A stretch of DNA of 64,000 nucleotides, from contig NC_088915.1 of NCBI RefSeq assembly GCF_963576675.1, positions 82,097,501 through 82,161,500 of the forward strand, given 5' to 3'. Origin of the DNA: Euphorbia lathyris. Taxonomy: Eukaryota; Streptophyta; Magnoliopsida; Malpighiales; Euphorbiaceae. The notes below the pieces were generated by a model that worked only from the letters and a program-made list of their open reading frames with translations, made no database searches and was not told the origin of the DNA. Shown one piece after another: positions 34,385 to 45,889 of the stretch (positions are counted from its first letter, which is position 1; every line of letters starts with the position of its first letter). The translations under genes and the position numbers were made by a program.

Positions 34385-36682
34385 TGTAACACCCTAGACG
34401 TAAACTTTTTTTTAAAATGAAATTGTTCAATAGACAAAAGCATTTATTGTAACTTATACTCATACTTATATTAAACATATATATATATATATACATATAT
34501 TATATCTTTATACATGAATATTACAAACTTGTCTAGACTAAAAGTTTATTTATTCTACATGCTTGTGATGAGAGGAGAGAGTGTGAGATGGAACCCAACA
34601 AACTGACCTTTCATCCATGGATCTACAACTTCTTAAACTTCTAGAATCCCAGTCTAACGTTCACTTGAACTAACTGGAAAATTTAGCGATTTATATGAGT
34701 TGCAACTCAGTGAATATAGACAATCAATGAATTACTAATCACTCACAGTCACATAAACAAGCTTCACAACCAAAACATGCATATGCAAATGAATGATTCG
34801 TTTTATTAATGTTGTGACACCACCAGCCAGCCACTACCGGGATCAAATAACAGGTAACAAGTATAACATATAAAGTAATTTGACCTTTCGGTCTTTGTAA
34901 TCAAGTAGTCCACGTATTGACCATTTAGGTCCAAGTAGTCCAAGTTTTGACCATATAGGTCCAAGTAGTCCATGTAAATTCAAGTAGTCATAAAAGTGAC
35001 CAAACTGGTACGTCACAACGCCGTCCAGTTACATTTCATGCAATCATGTACATGTATTATGTATCACATTTAACACATACTTCTCATTTAAATCCAACTA
35101 TCAAAAATAATGTTCAACAAATATCACTTCATATCCATTCATGACAATTACAACAATTCACATCCATATGTATTCATGTCAAACACCACAATCTCAAATC
35201 ACAAACACAATTAAAAGTTAAGTTCATATCATGCTTATACTCACATCTAGGCCACTAACTTTCTCGATGACGACTTGTACCCTCCTTCAGAATATCTTCA
35301 ATATTATGAGCACCTATAATATAATTTAGCATATGATTAAATAAAACTAATGCATGTTATATGATATTCACAAAACACTAACTCCAATGTTCATGCAATC
35401 TAATTCTTTTGTCTTAGATTCTCACATGACCTACTTGCACACATTCTGCCATAACTCTCTCTATACTAATCCAAATGCCATGTTTCTTGAACCTACTGAA
35501 CATAGACATATATGGGCATAACATATCCAAAATTCATATTAATATCACTTCTACATAATATATGGAAAGCAAAATGATTATGTCCTGTTTCCAGCCAGGA
35601 AACAGACTATCCAGATTTGTATCTACCATACTTCACTCAACCTAGATCCCAATAGACTCAATGGATTTCCAAACACGTTACAGAAATATACTTTCAAGTA
35701 GTTAGGAACACGTTTGTATAAATAAACTTTCTCAAATTCGGAACCTAAGGTCCTCAAACTGCTACATCAACATGGTTGCCTCACATGACATTCAATTTCG
35801 AGGCAGTCATGCTCCATCTAGGTTTTCTTCATCTATATATTGAATTAAAGTCCCATTAAAGAGAGTTTCTTAACATATATATGAAAATAGTTTATTCTTT
35901 ATGTCTTCCCCAATTCGAACAATATCAAGATGAAAAACGTGGCCCAAGATGACTGAAAACAGTACCCTATATTTCTGTTTAGGGCACTTGATACATATCT
36001 TTCATTTAGACAGCCTAAAACCAATTTAAACAACACCAAAACTCAATAAACTCAACCTTAACTCATCTACAACAAATTCTATCTTTATACTTAGGTATTT
36101 CAGAATCCCAAACTCATAGAAAAAGATGCTAAAACATCATACTAACCTTTAAGTGGTGTCTTTCACTTACTATGCTTCCTAACTTCACTTGTTTGGCTTG
36201 AAAATGGAAGAAAATTGAAGGGTTTTCTTTGAAGGATTTTAGGGTATCAAATGATAAGGTTTACAGCCAAATAGGTTGAAACTTTGGGGCTTAGAAGGAT
36301 AAGAAGAAGAGTTGTACTTCTTTTTTAATCAAAGAGCCACAATTTGCCCTAATTGAGTGACACCTCATGCTTAGTGAGGTGCTTACTCCCCAAACTTCAT
36401 TTTCATCCCTCCATAAGTCTAATATAATCAATTAAGGTCATATTTATTCATTCATTTAAGTCCTAACTCAATTAACCAATCGTTACATCTTAACGATGCA
36501 CTAATCACCTACTAATTGCACGGTAATCGCATTATGCATATGAAACTTCCAATGAGAATGGGATGAATATAAAATGTATGTAGTGAATCATGACAACATA
36601 TATGAATGTGAGAAGACTCATATGTTAGGGTTTTAGGGATGTTACACTATATGAAATAAATGCACAAAATTGAGATGTTACA
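34385..36682. repeat. 2.3-kb solo LTR-like element, perfect target duplication
   Basis: It starts tgtaacaccctag, ends tgagatgttaca, and is flanked exactly by cgatt (34,380-34,384 and 36,683-36,687). There is no PBS, gag or pol inside and no second terminal repeat, so it is best read as a solo LTR of a gypsy-like element. The sense strand may be the minus strand, where a promoter-like pyrimidine-rich region and A-rich 3' end would fall in the right order; I leave the strand open. Confidence 0.8.
34900..34995. repeat. Short tandem repeat, ~30-bp unit, three copies
   Basis: The phrase 'caagtagtcca(c/a/t)gt(a/t)' recurs with ~30-bp spacing, each time followed by 'ttgaccat(t/a)tagg' or a variant. 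It lies inside the solo LTR. Confidence 0.8.
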
Positions 36683-36687
36683 CGATT

Positions 36688-38198
36688 AAAATAAGAAAGC
36701 ACCAGAAGAGAGAATTATAAAGAAAAACTAACCTAAATATGGTAAAAGTTCTTTCACTTTGAGGTTTAAATGGAAATAAAATGCAGTCCTTGCACCTTAT
36801 ACTCTAGAGCCGCTGAATGTGAAAAGTTTGTTATGACTAAACCAGAGTCTATGTTAGATTTTTCATAACTATATGTAACCGTTATTGTTACATCAAATGG
36901 GTACACATGCATCGATCGACAATAATTAAACATTGGGATAAAAGCAAATCGAAAAAAAGTCATTAATTACCTTTTCGATTTAATATTTAGAATGAGGAAA
37001 GGGGGGACATATGTTTCATACCATGTCAAATAAAGGTCCAATTTGCTTTCTAAAGCTCATCCAACTCTAAAAGACCCACTGAAAGAGGAAAATCTCACAA
37101 TAACAACCGCCCCGCCATTTAGAGGAAGGGTAAGATGGTATTTTCATATTTGTAGAAGCTTCTGAATAGGTAATATTTACTTTCTCTCTCTTCATTAGAT
37201 GAGATATAATTTTCTCTACTTTGTTTGGTCACTTTCTTTGGCATCGGAGTGTACTCCAGTGCCCCATCCCAGCGCAATTTATCGAGCAACCAAATAAGTC
37301 AACTCAGAAGTTAAACCATACCTAACAGTAGATTATGTCGATGACCCCTCAATTTTTGCTTTACTTTCTTTATGGTCATTGAACTTTAAAGTCGGACATA
37401 AGTGTCCCCGCATTTTTCCCTTTAGTAATAAAAAACACATTCATAAAAGTAGATGACTTCAAGTTGCTGTTGACAACCTCAAAGTAGAAGAGTTAGTTAC
37501 AACTATGGTTCTTTAAGTATCAGGAATTGAACAGTAATGCCAAAAAACTTAAATTTTTAACATCAAAATCATCCAACTATATATTTGTTTTCTCATACAG
37601 TCTATTAATCTAGATTTTGACAATAACAGTCACTCGAGACATGTAGAGGTCATGTAAGCCCAATTTTTATACATGAATTAAAAAATAAACAAAATATATG
37701 TCCAAGAATTAAGAAATGTCCAAGAATTAAGTTGTTAGAACCAAATTTTCGATGTGATCACATTTTTTATTTTCTAAAATCATCATTTTTTGGATCTTTT
37801 TTTTCTAAATAAACATTTTCTCTCCCTTTCAACCAAACAACACCTAAACGACCTTAAAAAAGTTGCGAATTAAAATTGCTTAGTATTTCCATCATATTTT
37901 AATTTTTTTTATATTAGGACTGGGTTATTCGGGTCAACTCTGGGTCTCAGATAATCCAAGAGCATATTTTATCCAGGGTCATTTTTGTAATTTTCTATTT
38001 TCCATGTTGGAAATTATTTTTATTTTGTTTATGTAATTAAATAAAATAAAAAGAAAGTGATAGGACTTAGAATCTACATGAAGGGCAAGTGGATGGAATT
38101 TGAAGAGGAAATTGATCAGGAGTTGACAAGTTGCAACAACAAGTGGAGAAGTGAGAGAAATTATATGTATATTATCTCTGAAACTTCTAGGTGCAGTT
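36688..38198. other. Non-coding, includes the second copy of a dispersed repeat
   Basis: No gene is seen. 37,020-37,340 is the counterpart of 18,880-19,440 without the solo LTR. The remainder is AT-rich. The start of the ORF that overlaps the LINE fragment lies in 38,057-38,198, but that part has no LINE similarity I can read. Confidence 0.4.
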
Positions 38199-40753
38199 AT
38201 GTAACATCCCAAAATTTTCATAAATTTATCACATGGATATATACATTAATTTTAATGTTTTGCCGTAAAGCCCGAATGGTTTGGCTTTATCTCCTCAATC
38301 CCATCTTGTTTGATCCTTTCACCCAGGAAGAGGCAGACTCATGGCTCATGTCGAATTTAAAGTGTTCTTCACAATGGTTAGGGTTAGAGTGGAGAGTCTT
38401 CTTTGGGATCGTCTGCTGGTTTCTTTGGAGGAATAGGAACTTGGAAATTTTTGAGCATAAATCGAAGACTTGTTTTGATCTCACTCATAGTATAAACGCC
38501 TTTTGCAAAGAGGTCAAACAAACTAATAGTTGTATGCTGGGAGGCGCCCAGAATCAGTACCTTCCCAGGGATGAACAACTAATCTCGTGGAAAAGACCGA
38601 GACACCAATGGTTCAAACTTAATATGGATGGGGCCTTTAAAGGCCACTCTCTCCGTGCTTCTGCGGGTGGTTTGATCCGAGACCACAATGGCAGGTGGAT
38701 CACAAGCTTTGCCAAAAATATTGGATCTTGTTCAATCACTAAGACCGAGCTTTGGGGAACTTATGAAGGTCTCTCGCTTGCTTGGTCTAAGGGTCTAAGA
38801 TTTATGGTGGTGGAATCTGATTGCCAAACTGCGATCAGTCTTGTGGAGGGAGAGGATCTCAGTCCAAATGAGTTTTGTAACTTGATTGACGCCATTAAGG
38901 AGCTGCTGAACCGAGATTGGATGGTGGTAATATCCCACACGTACCGTGAAGGAAACAGAAGTGCAGACCGCTTAGCTAACCTTGCTTATGATCTCCCATT
39001 GGGATTGCATATCCTTGATCAACCCCCCAATGTAATTCATGAAATCCTCCTCCAAGATGTCATGGGTGTCTCCTTCCCCAGGCTGTGCCCTTTGTAGCCC
39101 TTAGGCTACTCTATCTTACCCAAAAAAATAGAGAGTTTTTGGTATTCAACATCTTTTTAAGGGTTTTTTATATTTAAACCTTCATTCGAATACATATATA
39201 AGAGTTTAATAACTTTTTTTATTCTGCGTTTTCTTTAGAGCTAACTGATGTTTGAAGAATAAGAACATCGTACACTTAATCCTCATTTAAAAAGGTTTCT
39301 GGTAACGTCAATTTCGTTTCAAGATTGTTTTGAAGAATATATGAGTTAGGGTTTTGATATTTCCTGATTTCACTTTGAAATTATTGTTTGATGATGTAAA
39401 AACGTATTCCAATCAAGTATTTCTGTTCTTAGAAAGCTTTTATGCCATTAATTCTGGTTTGATTTCATTTTGGTTGAATTTAGTGGCAATTGGAGTTGAA
39501 ATGGGTTGAATTGGTTTTTTTCATGTTCTTAACTGTTGACAGATTTAACAACAATTCGTATTTTGACCATAACTATTTCATACGAACTTTGATTACAGTG
39601 ATTCAAGTTGCAGAATAAACTTAAGACATAGTTTTACAAAATGTTATGTCTGAAATAATTCCAAATTCGAACTTTAGGAGCTTCAAAATTGAGTCATAAT
39701 CAGATGCACATACTGAAACTTTGTTTTTCATTTTCACCATTTTTCTCTGTTTTAATTCCATATTTATCCAATCGATTTCAAATTTCTTTTAAAAGTTTCA
39801 GAACTTTAAAAAGAAATTCTTAGATGTTTTTAATGGTCTTGGAGATTTGTTTTGGTTGCATAAACATCTTTAGTTTGACATATATATTGATAAATTACAG
39901 AAAATGTATTCTACATTTATATGGGAGTGAGTTCCGAGTCAACATGAACCCGACTAATTTGATTAGCTTATTAGGTGAGAGGTAAGCATAATTTTTTATA
40001 TTTGTATATTTATGTATGTATATGCATGTATAGTTATGTGAATAAATGTAACCAAAAAAAGTTATGTGAATACTAATTGTTTGAATTGAGTGGTTTGAAC
40101 TGGTGAGTATATATGTATCTGATGTGAAATGTTTGGATGATATGAATGAGATGATTATGGTATTGAGATTATTGTCATCTGTCAGAACAAAATAGTATGA
40201 AATTTGTATGATTTGATTTATGATGAGATTAAGATGATTATAAATTATGAATTATGAATTTGTGTTGGATTATGTTTGAGTTACAACAAAATATAAATCG
40301 CTAGCTTAGATGAGTACATTCAATAGTTTAGAGGTTTGATAAATATGATCACATGCACATGTCTCATTAGGGAGGCAATAGAGTGTTATTTTGCTCTAAT
40401 TTAAGCTTGTACTATGTCTTGAAACGGGAGCGGTAGTTGTACCATGTTATTGAGATAATTATTATGAGGTTAAAAGGATACATGTCCTGGAACTGGGGGC
40501 GATAGCGTATACTTATGTTGAGATATTTTTAACCATGAGACCATAGACTATATTTCACTTAGGTCTAGTTGGACCTTAAAACGAACATAATAAGTTATAG
40601 AGTTGTTGTTTGAAGTGAATCGAGTCATGTATGAGAGGACATACTTATATTTTATTCTTGATTGATTGATTATTTGATTAATTAACTATAAGAGGCATGA
40701 AATTATTTGTATATATGTGTATGTATATATTTATGTATATAAATATAGGTAAT
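38199..40753 (+). repeat. Probable gypsy LTR fragment hosting a LINE fragment
   Basis: It starts tgtaacatcccaaaa, a typical LTR beginning. LINE sequence follows from about 38,262 to 39,130. LTR-like text resumes afterwards, including paired 'cgggagcggtag' / 'gggggcgatagcg' phrases at 40.43-40.51 kb. It is cut by the Athila-like LTR at 40,754, so no end or target duplication can be seen. Confidence 0.4.
38262..39130 (+). pseudogene. 3' fragment of a LINE (ORF2 C-terminus with RNase H)
   Basis: The frame reads CRKARMVWLYL, a remnant of the zinc-binding region after LINE RT, then WFKLNMDGAFKG...GGLIRDHNGRW...TELWGTYEGL...VESDCQTAI...HTYREGNRSADRLANLAY, an RNase H domain with its acidic residues in place. 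It ends at TAG at 39,097, followed by a short 3' end with an A run near 39,123. The open frame extends upstream to 38,057, but that part is probably flanking sequence. The 5' end is missing, as is usual for LINE copies truncated at insertion. No clear target duplication was found. Confidence 0.85.
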
Positions 40754-41700
40754 TGTTGAGCGATTTCCGCAAGTGCACGGTATACGCTTGTAGTAATAAA
40801 AGATATCGATCCCACATGGAACGTTTGTTAACAAAAACTTATTTTGAATCGGTTAAATTTACTTATAAGATTAATAGTAAGGAAAATCGTTAAATCGGTT
40901 TTGGTTTTGAAATTGCTAGAATGAGAATTAGATTAGAGTATGAAAATGTTAGAAAATATTCTGATTTAAGAATGAATTTGCAAGACAGGAACGCTTAGTA
41001 CTTTTTTGAAAAGTAAACAAATGTATTTGTTTGCATTAAGCAAAGAAAACAACTTTAAACTTTGTATGAATTATAAAGATGAAATAAATGACGGAACCTC
41101 TAACTTTTAGGCTTTGAACGCAACAATCCTCCTAACTGGTTTAGATTGCTTCCTTAACCAAATTAAAACTCTACCGAGATAATAATTTGTCTAAGTGTTC
41201 AACAAAGTTTCCTTGTAAAGATTTTGAATTAAACTACGTTTTAATGAAAACACCAGCATCAATCCACTTCGGATCCTTTACCAAAGTGCTGCATAAAAAT
41301 CTATCGAATAGAACAGACTTTATTAGATGAAATATAAATTGATACAAGTTTACAGAGAACACGGAGCATGGAAACATTCGACGACTTGCAAGTGAACGGG
41401 TTGTCAATCCTTTCCTTGGGTTTCGTTAGAGTGTCAGGCTCATGGGCGGATCCTCTACTCAATCTTCTCGTTGAATCTTCGTAATAGAGACGGGGTCTGT
41501 CTACTACCAAAATGTAAACTAAATTGGAACAATGTCTAAACGCTACTGAATTTGTTATTATTGAATAAACAATGTGTGTACATCATATTGTTTTGAACAG
41601 AAAATGAAATCTAAATTCTGAATCATTTGACTCGGAATTTCTGCATAAATTATATAGTAATCTCTTTCTTCTACTTTTTTTTTCAACTCTTCATCAACTC

Positions 41701-41711
41701 TTTATTTATAG
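41701..41711 (-). promoter_or_regulatory. LTR TATA box
   Basis: ctataaataaa on the minus strand, matching the position of the TATA box in the solo LTR. Confidence 0.6.
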
Positions 41712-41852
41712 ATGTTGAAGAGTCTTGATTGAAGCATCGCGTCCGTTGTGAAGGATCATATCCGTTGTGAAATGACGTCTTTATCCACCCAAACGAACGC
41801 GTTTCATCGAAAACGAAAGTATGCAATTTGGCTTCTACAGATTTCTGCTCTT

Positions 41853-41975
41853 ACCGAGAATATTTAATTCTCGGCCGAGAATGGGGGAGCATCATTTTTG
41901 TCTTCGAACGAAGGGAAGGAGGAGCTGAAAGGAGCGTGTCGCGACCAAGAATTGGGGGGCCGCGGTCACGACACA
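41853..41975 (-). repeat. Two palindromic modules upstream of the LTR TATA box
   Basis: Module B at 41,853-41,875 reads accgagaat, loop, aattctcggc. Module A at 41,934-41,975 has arms gtgtcgcgacca and cggtcacgacac (10 of 12 pairs). Both recur before each accessory ORF of the same element. Confidence 0.75.
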
Positions 41976-42238
41976 GTACTTTTCCGCGTCTTTGGCTTTC
42001 ATTCTCGTCCTCGATTTGGCGTTATTAATTTTCGTCGTCTTCGACTCCTTTTGTAGGGTTTTTCTTCTATTTTTGATCCCTTTTCACTCCTATTTGGACG
42101 TTACCAAATATTTATGTACCTTGAATGAAAGAAATATATTCGAGAGTAAAAGTATTCTAAACAGATATAAACAGCATAAATTCATAGCAATATTGATGTA
42201 ATTATTGATGATATTTTAGGTATATTTTGGGCTTAACA

Positions 42239-42252
42239 AATCTCCACACTTA
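42239..42252 (-). other. Polypurine tract
   Basis: aagtgtggagattt on the minus strand, directly before the 3' LTR. Confidence 0.8.
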
Positions 42253-43662
42253 ATCTTTTTCTAGTCCCGAGCAAAATTTCACTGAATTTATTCTTTAACT
42301 AATCTCGTTTATGAAAATAAAACATATATCTCTGTATTACCTTTTGAATTAGTTAAGCCGAAAAGACTTACTTCGCATGGCAAATTTATACGCAAAACAT
42401 CAAACTAACTTTATATAATATACGATATATCATTCGTCTTGTATCTTTGTTTTAAAACTGACGTATTCGAGACGATATAAGCACGCATGTTATTGAGTCT
42501 TTTGTCTCAAGGCATTTTAAAGCACAAAATTTCATTTCCCAAACCTAAACTAATATATGAGATATATTGTATATTTAAATAAGTACTTAGGATTAATTTA
42601 TTTGCTTAGTTACGCCCGAGATAAGGGTGGTCTTGATCGTAACTTTTATACGTATGTTGTTGCTTAGTGTTTGCTTAAGAGGTACCGACTATGCCATGGG
42701 TGGACGCAATCGTTACTTTAAACTTAAACACGCTTATTATTATTATTTTTTTGTTTTTAACGTTCCTTCCATACCTCGATTGTGATAAGGGTGGTCGCAA
42801 CCGTGGCCAAAAGTAAACGGTACTTAATTTTCTTCCCTTTCATACCTCGATTGTGATAAGGTTGGTCTCAATCGTGGCCAAAAGTTAAGAATTCAACTAA
42901 TTGATTAATTAATATGAAATATAAAATTGAAATTGTAACTTGGGAAAAAGAAAAATAGCACATTCATCCTATATTGACTTAAAATTCAACATGTATTATG
43001 GCTAAAGTTTCCTTAAAAACTTCAATTGGTGTTAATGTAAGACGAAAATCAAACCGAGCTAAAATTGTTAGTTCAATTTAATGCCTATAAACCTAATTGA
43101 AAATTTAAAATAAGATTTATTGTATCATGAATTGCATGATATAAAATAGAGGTTGAAAATAAAGAATTTATTTAACTAAAATACATTCACTCGAGACAAT
43201 TTTACTTTAAAATCGTATCGGAGATTTGTGAAAAAAATTTGAAAAATATTACCCGTATAGAAATATTTTTTTTCTAACGATAATGATAACCTAACAAATA
43301 ATCATACTATCTTATGATTAATTTATAAATATATGAAAAATGTCAAGTTTATGAAAAATAGTGTGAAAAATAAAATGTGTTGCAATATATGTTGCATTTG
43401 AATAAAAATAATTCGTTGCATTTGTTATTTGTGCTAAAAAAATGATATATGTATATCTCCTCCCACACGTAAATTGGACCATGTCCTCATTGGTGCAAAA
43501 ATCGAGATATCATGAAAAATAAGCACGAAATAAAGCATACGAAATAAAGATAGAATATTAGCAAATTAAAATCATTCAACATAAAATTAAAAATTGTACC
43601 AAACATATTAAAATGAAATATTGTACCAAACTTTAACAAGATAAAAAAAAAAAGAAAACAAC
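42253..43662 (-). other. 3' untranslated region of the Athila-like element
   Basis: No ORF. Between 42,600 and 42,890 the phrase 'acctcgattgtgataagg' with 'tggtc(g/t)caa(c/t)cgtggcc' occurs twice, about 70 bp apart, and more loosely twice before. The rest is AT-rich. Confidence 0.6.
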
Positions 43663-44871
43663 CTATGCATGAGGCGGGGAATCCGGAGGTGTAGGTGAAG
43701 TCTCCACATTTCGGCGTCGGAAAAATGAAAGCATCCGAGACCGAGTAGACCTATGCTCACGCCTCAAAAGGTTGAGGTTGTCATTCATCACCATGTTATT
43801 TTCTACCAAATCATCAATTCTTAAGTTCATTTGACGATTGTTGGAATTGATTTGGTTTAAAATCCTCCACAAATCCACCGAGTCATCCTCTTGAGGTGCT
43901 TGGGGTTGTGGTTGAGCTTGTGGTTCATCCTCCTCCTCGCCGCCGCCTTCGGTACCTACAAATTGAGAACTTGAAGCGCCACCACCCATAGTGCCACGAA
44001 GATGGGCAATACGGGAAGCATACGAAATAAAGACGGGGGGACCTTGCGGAAGCAATAAATGAGCCCGCTCAAGAGCCGAGATGTCCAAGAGTGGAACATA
44101 CCCACGGTAGGTGGACATGTCATAATCTGCCAATTCACCCCGTGCTCCCAACACAATAGCGGTGATAAAATTACAGAGAGGGATTTGAATGGTAGTAGCC
44201 CTCGAGGCACGGAACAAATTATCAAACAGAATACCAATACTATCAATTCTCAAGCCTTTAAACAAACTATCCAAAACAAACAAATCCCGAACCTGAATCT
44301 TCGAACTCTCAACACGACCAAACAAGGAGAAACTCAAAAATTTATGAAAGAAGAACACACAATTGTCCTTAATCAACTTGCTTGAGGTGTTTTTCGAATT
44401 AAAATAGTTTTGGTCCGAAAGAGTTTGCCAAATAGCATCATTATCAAAATCCTTAGGCTTATCATAAAAATCAGAAGTAGGGAAACCAAACATGTTTCCC
44501 ATTGCTTCATAATCAATGGTGTAAGTGGTACCCTCATTCCTAAAAGAGATTGAAGTTTTCTTCTTGTTCATAGTCAAAGTGACCAAAAATTCCACTACAT
44601 ATTCATTAATACGGGGAAAACGCATATTAACGAATTCTTGCCAACCCAAAGCCTCAATAAAAGCATCAATTCTAGTGGAGAAATTCAATGCTCTTACCGA
44701 ATGGAAGTCTAGGAAGTGCATGTCCACAAATTGGCGATCGACTTGTGAAAAATGTTTGAAACGAGCGGCTTCCTCCTCCGTTTCGATATCGAAATAAGCC
44801 CCGCATCGAACCCGAAGGCGATTAGCTTCCGTTACAGTGGGCTTGTGACCAACACGCTTGGTTCGAGGCAT
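43663..44871 (-). CDS. Accessory protein 2 of the Athila-like element (intact)
   Basis: 402 codons from ATG (MPRTKRVGHKPTV), uninterrupted. Residues ~85-260 form a globular domain (ALGWQEFVNMRFPRINEYVVEFL, ISFRNEG, MFGFP, FHKFLSFSLFGR, FITAIVLGARGE) that aligns along its length with the product at 45,890-46,804. This is followed by a Gln/Pro/Glu-rich linker (~310-330) and a C-terminal coiled-coil-like segment. There is no signal peptide or transmembrane helix. The pattern fits the 'putative plant transposon protein' domain family, whose role is unknown. The start is chosen because a pyrimidine-rich, ATG-free leader precedes it and a TATA-like box lies ~230 bp upstream. The intact frame contrasts with the damaged pol. 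Confidence 0.85.
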   Translation of the reverse strand: MPRTKRVGHKPTVTEANRLRVRCGAYFDIETEEEAARFKHFSQVDRQFVDMHFLDFHSVRALNFSTRIDAFIEALGWQEFVNMRFPRINEYVVEFLVTLTMNKKKTSISFRNEGTTYTIDYEAMGNMFGFPTSDFYDKPKDFDNDAIWQTLSDQNYFNSKNTSSKLIKDNCVFFFHKFLSFSLFGRVESSKIQVRDLFVLDSLFKGLRIDSIGILFDNLFRASRATTIQIPLCNFITAIVLGARGELADYDMSTYRGYVPLLDISALERAHLLLPQGPPVFISYASRIAHLRGTMGGGASSSQFVGTEGGGEEEDEPQAQPQPQAPQEDDSVDLWRILNQINSNNRQMNLRIDDLVENNMVMNDNLNLLRREHRSTRSRMLSFFRRRNVETSPTPPDSPPHA

Positions 44872-45099
44872 GTTAATGGTGTTTAGGGTTTGAGAAGAAG
44901 AAGAAGAAAAAATGAATTGAGAGAAAGAGCAAAGCTTGAAGATGAGTTTGGGAGTTGTAATGGTAGGTGTTTGAATTGAAAAGAGTATAGAAATGGTAAT
45001 GAATAAATTGGGAAGAGTGACAGTTGTTTTATGGGGAAGAGGTTGGAGTAAGGGATTGGGTAAAAAGAGAGGTGATGTGAGGTTTGTGTAAGAGGTAGG

Positions 45100-45107
45100 T
45101 TTATATA
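45100..45107 (-). promoter_or_regulatory. Candidate internal TATA box for accessory protein 2
   Basis: tatataaa in ccctatataaacc on the minus strand, 229 bp before the ATG. The sequence after it (tcttacacaaacctcacatc, then CT-rich text ending ctcaaaccctaaacacc) looks like a plant 5' untranslated region. Promoter activity is inferred. Confidence 0.55.
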
Positions 45108-45194
45108 GGGGGTATTAGGTAGATGTAGAGGTAGAATAGGAATAGGAATAGGCAAAAATTGTGTCAAAAATCGGAATTAAAAGGGCCTATAAAT

Positions 45195-45312
45195 CGCGTG
45201 TCGCGATTGCGAATGGCAGAGCCGCGATCGCGGCACGCGAATTTCAGAGAATTTTTCGCTCTGAATTTCGTCCGTTTTTGCTGCTCATACCGAGAATTAT
45301 TAATTCTCGGTA
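45195..45312 (-). repeat. Palindromic modules A and B upstream of accessory ORF 2
   Basis: Module A at 45,195-45,239: arms cgcgtgtcgcgattgcg and cgcgatcgcggcacgcg pair at 15 of 17 positions. Module B at 45,288-45,312: taccgagaattat and taattctcggta form a near-perfect palindrome. They lie 88-205 bp upstream of the TATA-like box. Confidence 0.85.
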
Positions 45313-45889
45313 GAGAATTGGTCAAAAATGGCTATTATGGTGCCTATTGACTTGGTTTGTGCAATTTTGTTGATGAATTGGGTCCTGAACTTAATAAAAA
45401 CAGTCCCTGTACTCAAAAACTAAAAATAAATGTCATTAATTGCAAGGAAAACCAAAGGTTTAACTTTAATAAATTGAATTAAAAGGGAAATAAATGGTAT
45501 ATGAAGAATTAATGAAACTTAAATGCTCATTTATGCATACAAGTTAACAGAATCTTATTAAGTGCATATTAAGTTCATATGAATATATATTAAATGCATG
45601 AATGTAATCAATTGAATGAATTGATAAAAACCTAATGTATTAAACTTAATGAATTAAGTTTGTGAAATTGGATTATGCGTTTTAAATAAGAAATCTTATT
45701 AAACTAATCTAAACATTTAATTATTTTCATTAAACCTATATTTGCAACTATTAGAAAATAAATGAACAAAGATGAAATAGAAAAGTTAATTTATTAATTG
45801 AGCATATATGTACAAAATTAAAAATAAACAATTAAATTACAACAATAAAAATAAGAAAAATATATACAAATTAAAATGAAAAACCTAAA

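Larger units (their letters stand above)
40754..42238 (-). repeat. 3' LTR of the Athila-like element
   Basis: On the minus strand it starts tgttaagcccaaaatatacc and ends aatcgctcaaca, 1,485 bp. It is related to the solo LTR at 32.7-34.1 kb. No target duplication can be checked because the other end of the element is lost. Confidence 0.9.

Noticed and set aside
36766..36963. 65-codon minus-strand ORF between repeats
   Set aside because: No recognisable domain, promoter or splice context; length is expected by chance in AT-rich DNA.
38057..38261. N-terminal extension of the LINE ORF
   Set aside because: The upstream residues have no LINE similarity and the text at 38,199 is an LTR-type start, so the extension is probably fortuitous.
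44883..45167. 94-codon Leu/Pro/Ser-rich minus-strand ORF that looks like a signal or membrane peptide
   Set aside because: It is low-complexity CT-rich text that fits a 5' leader of the ORF at 44,871; it has no independent support.
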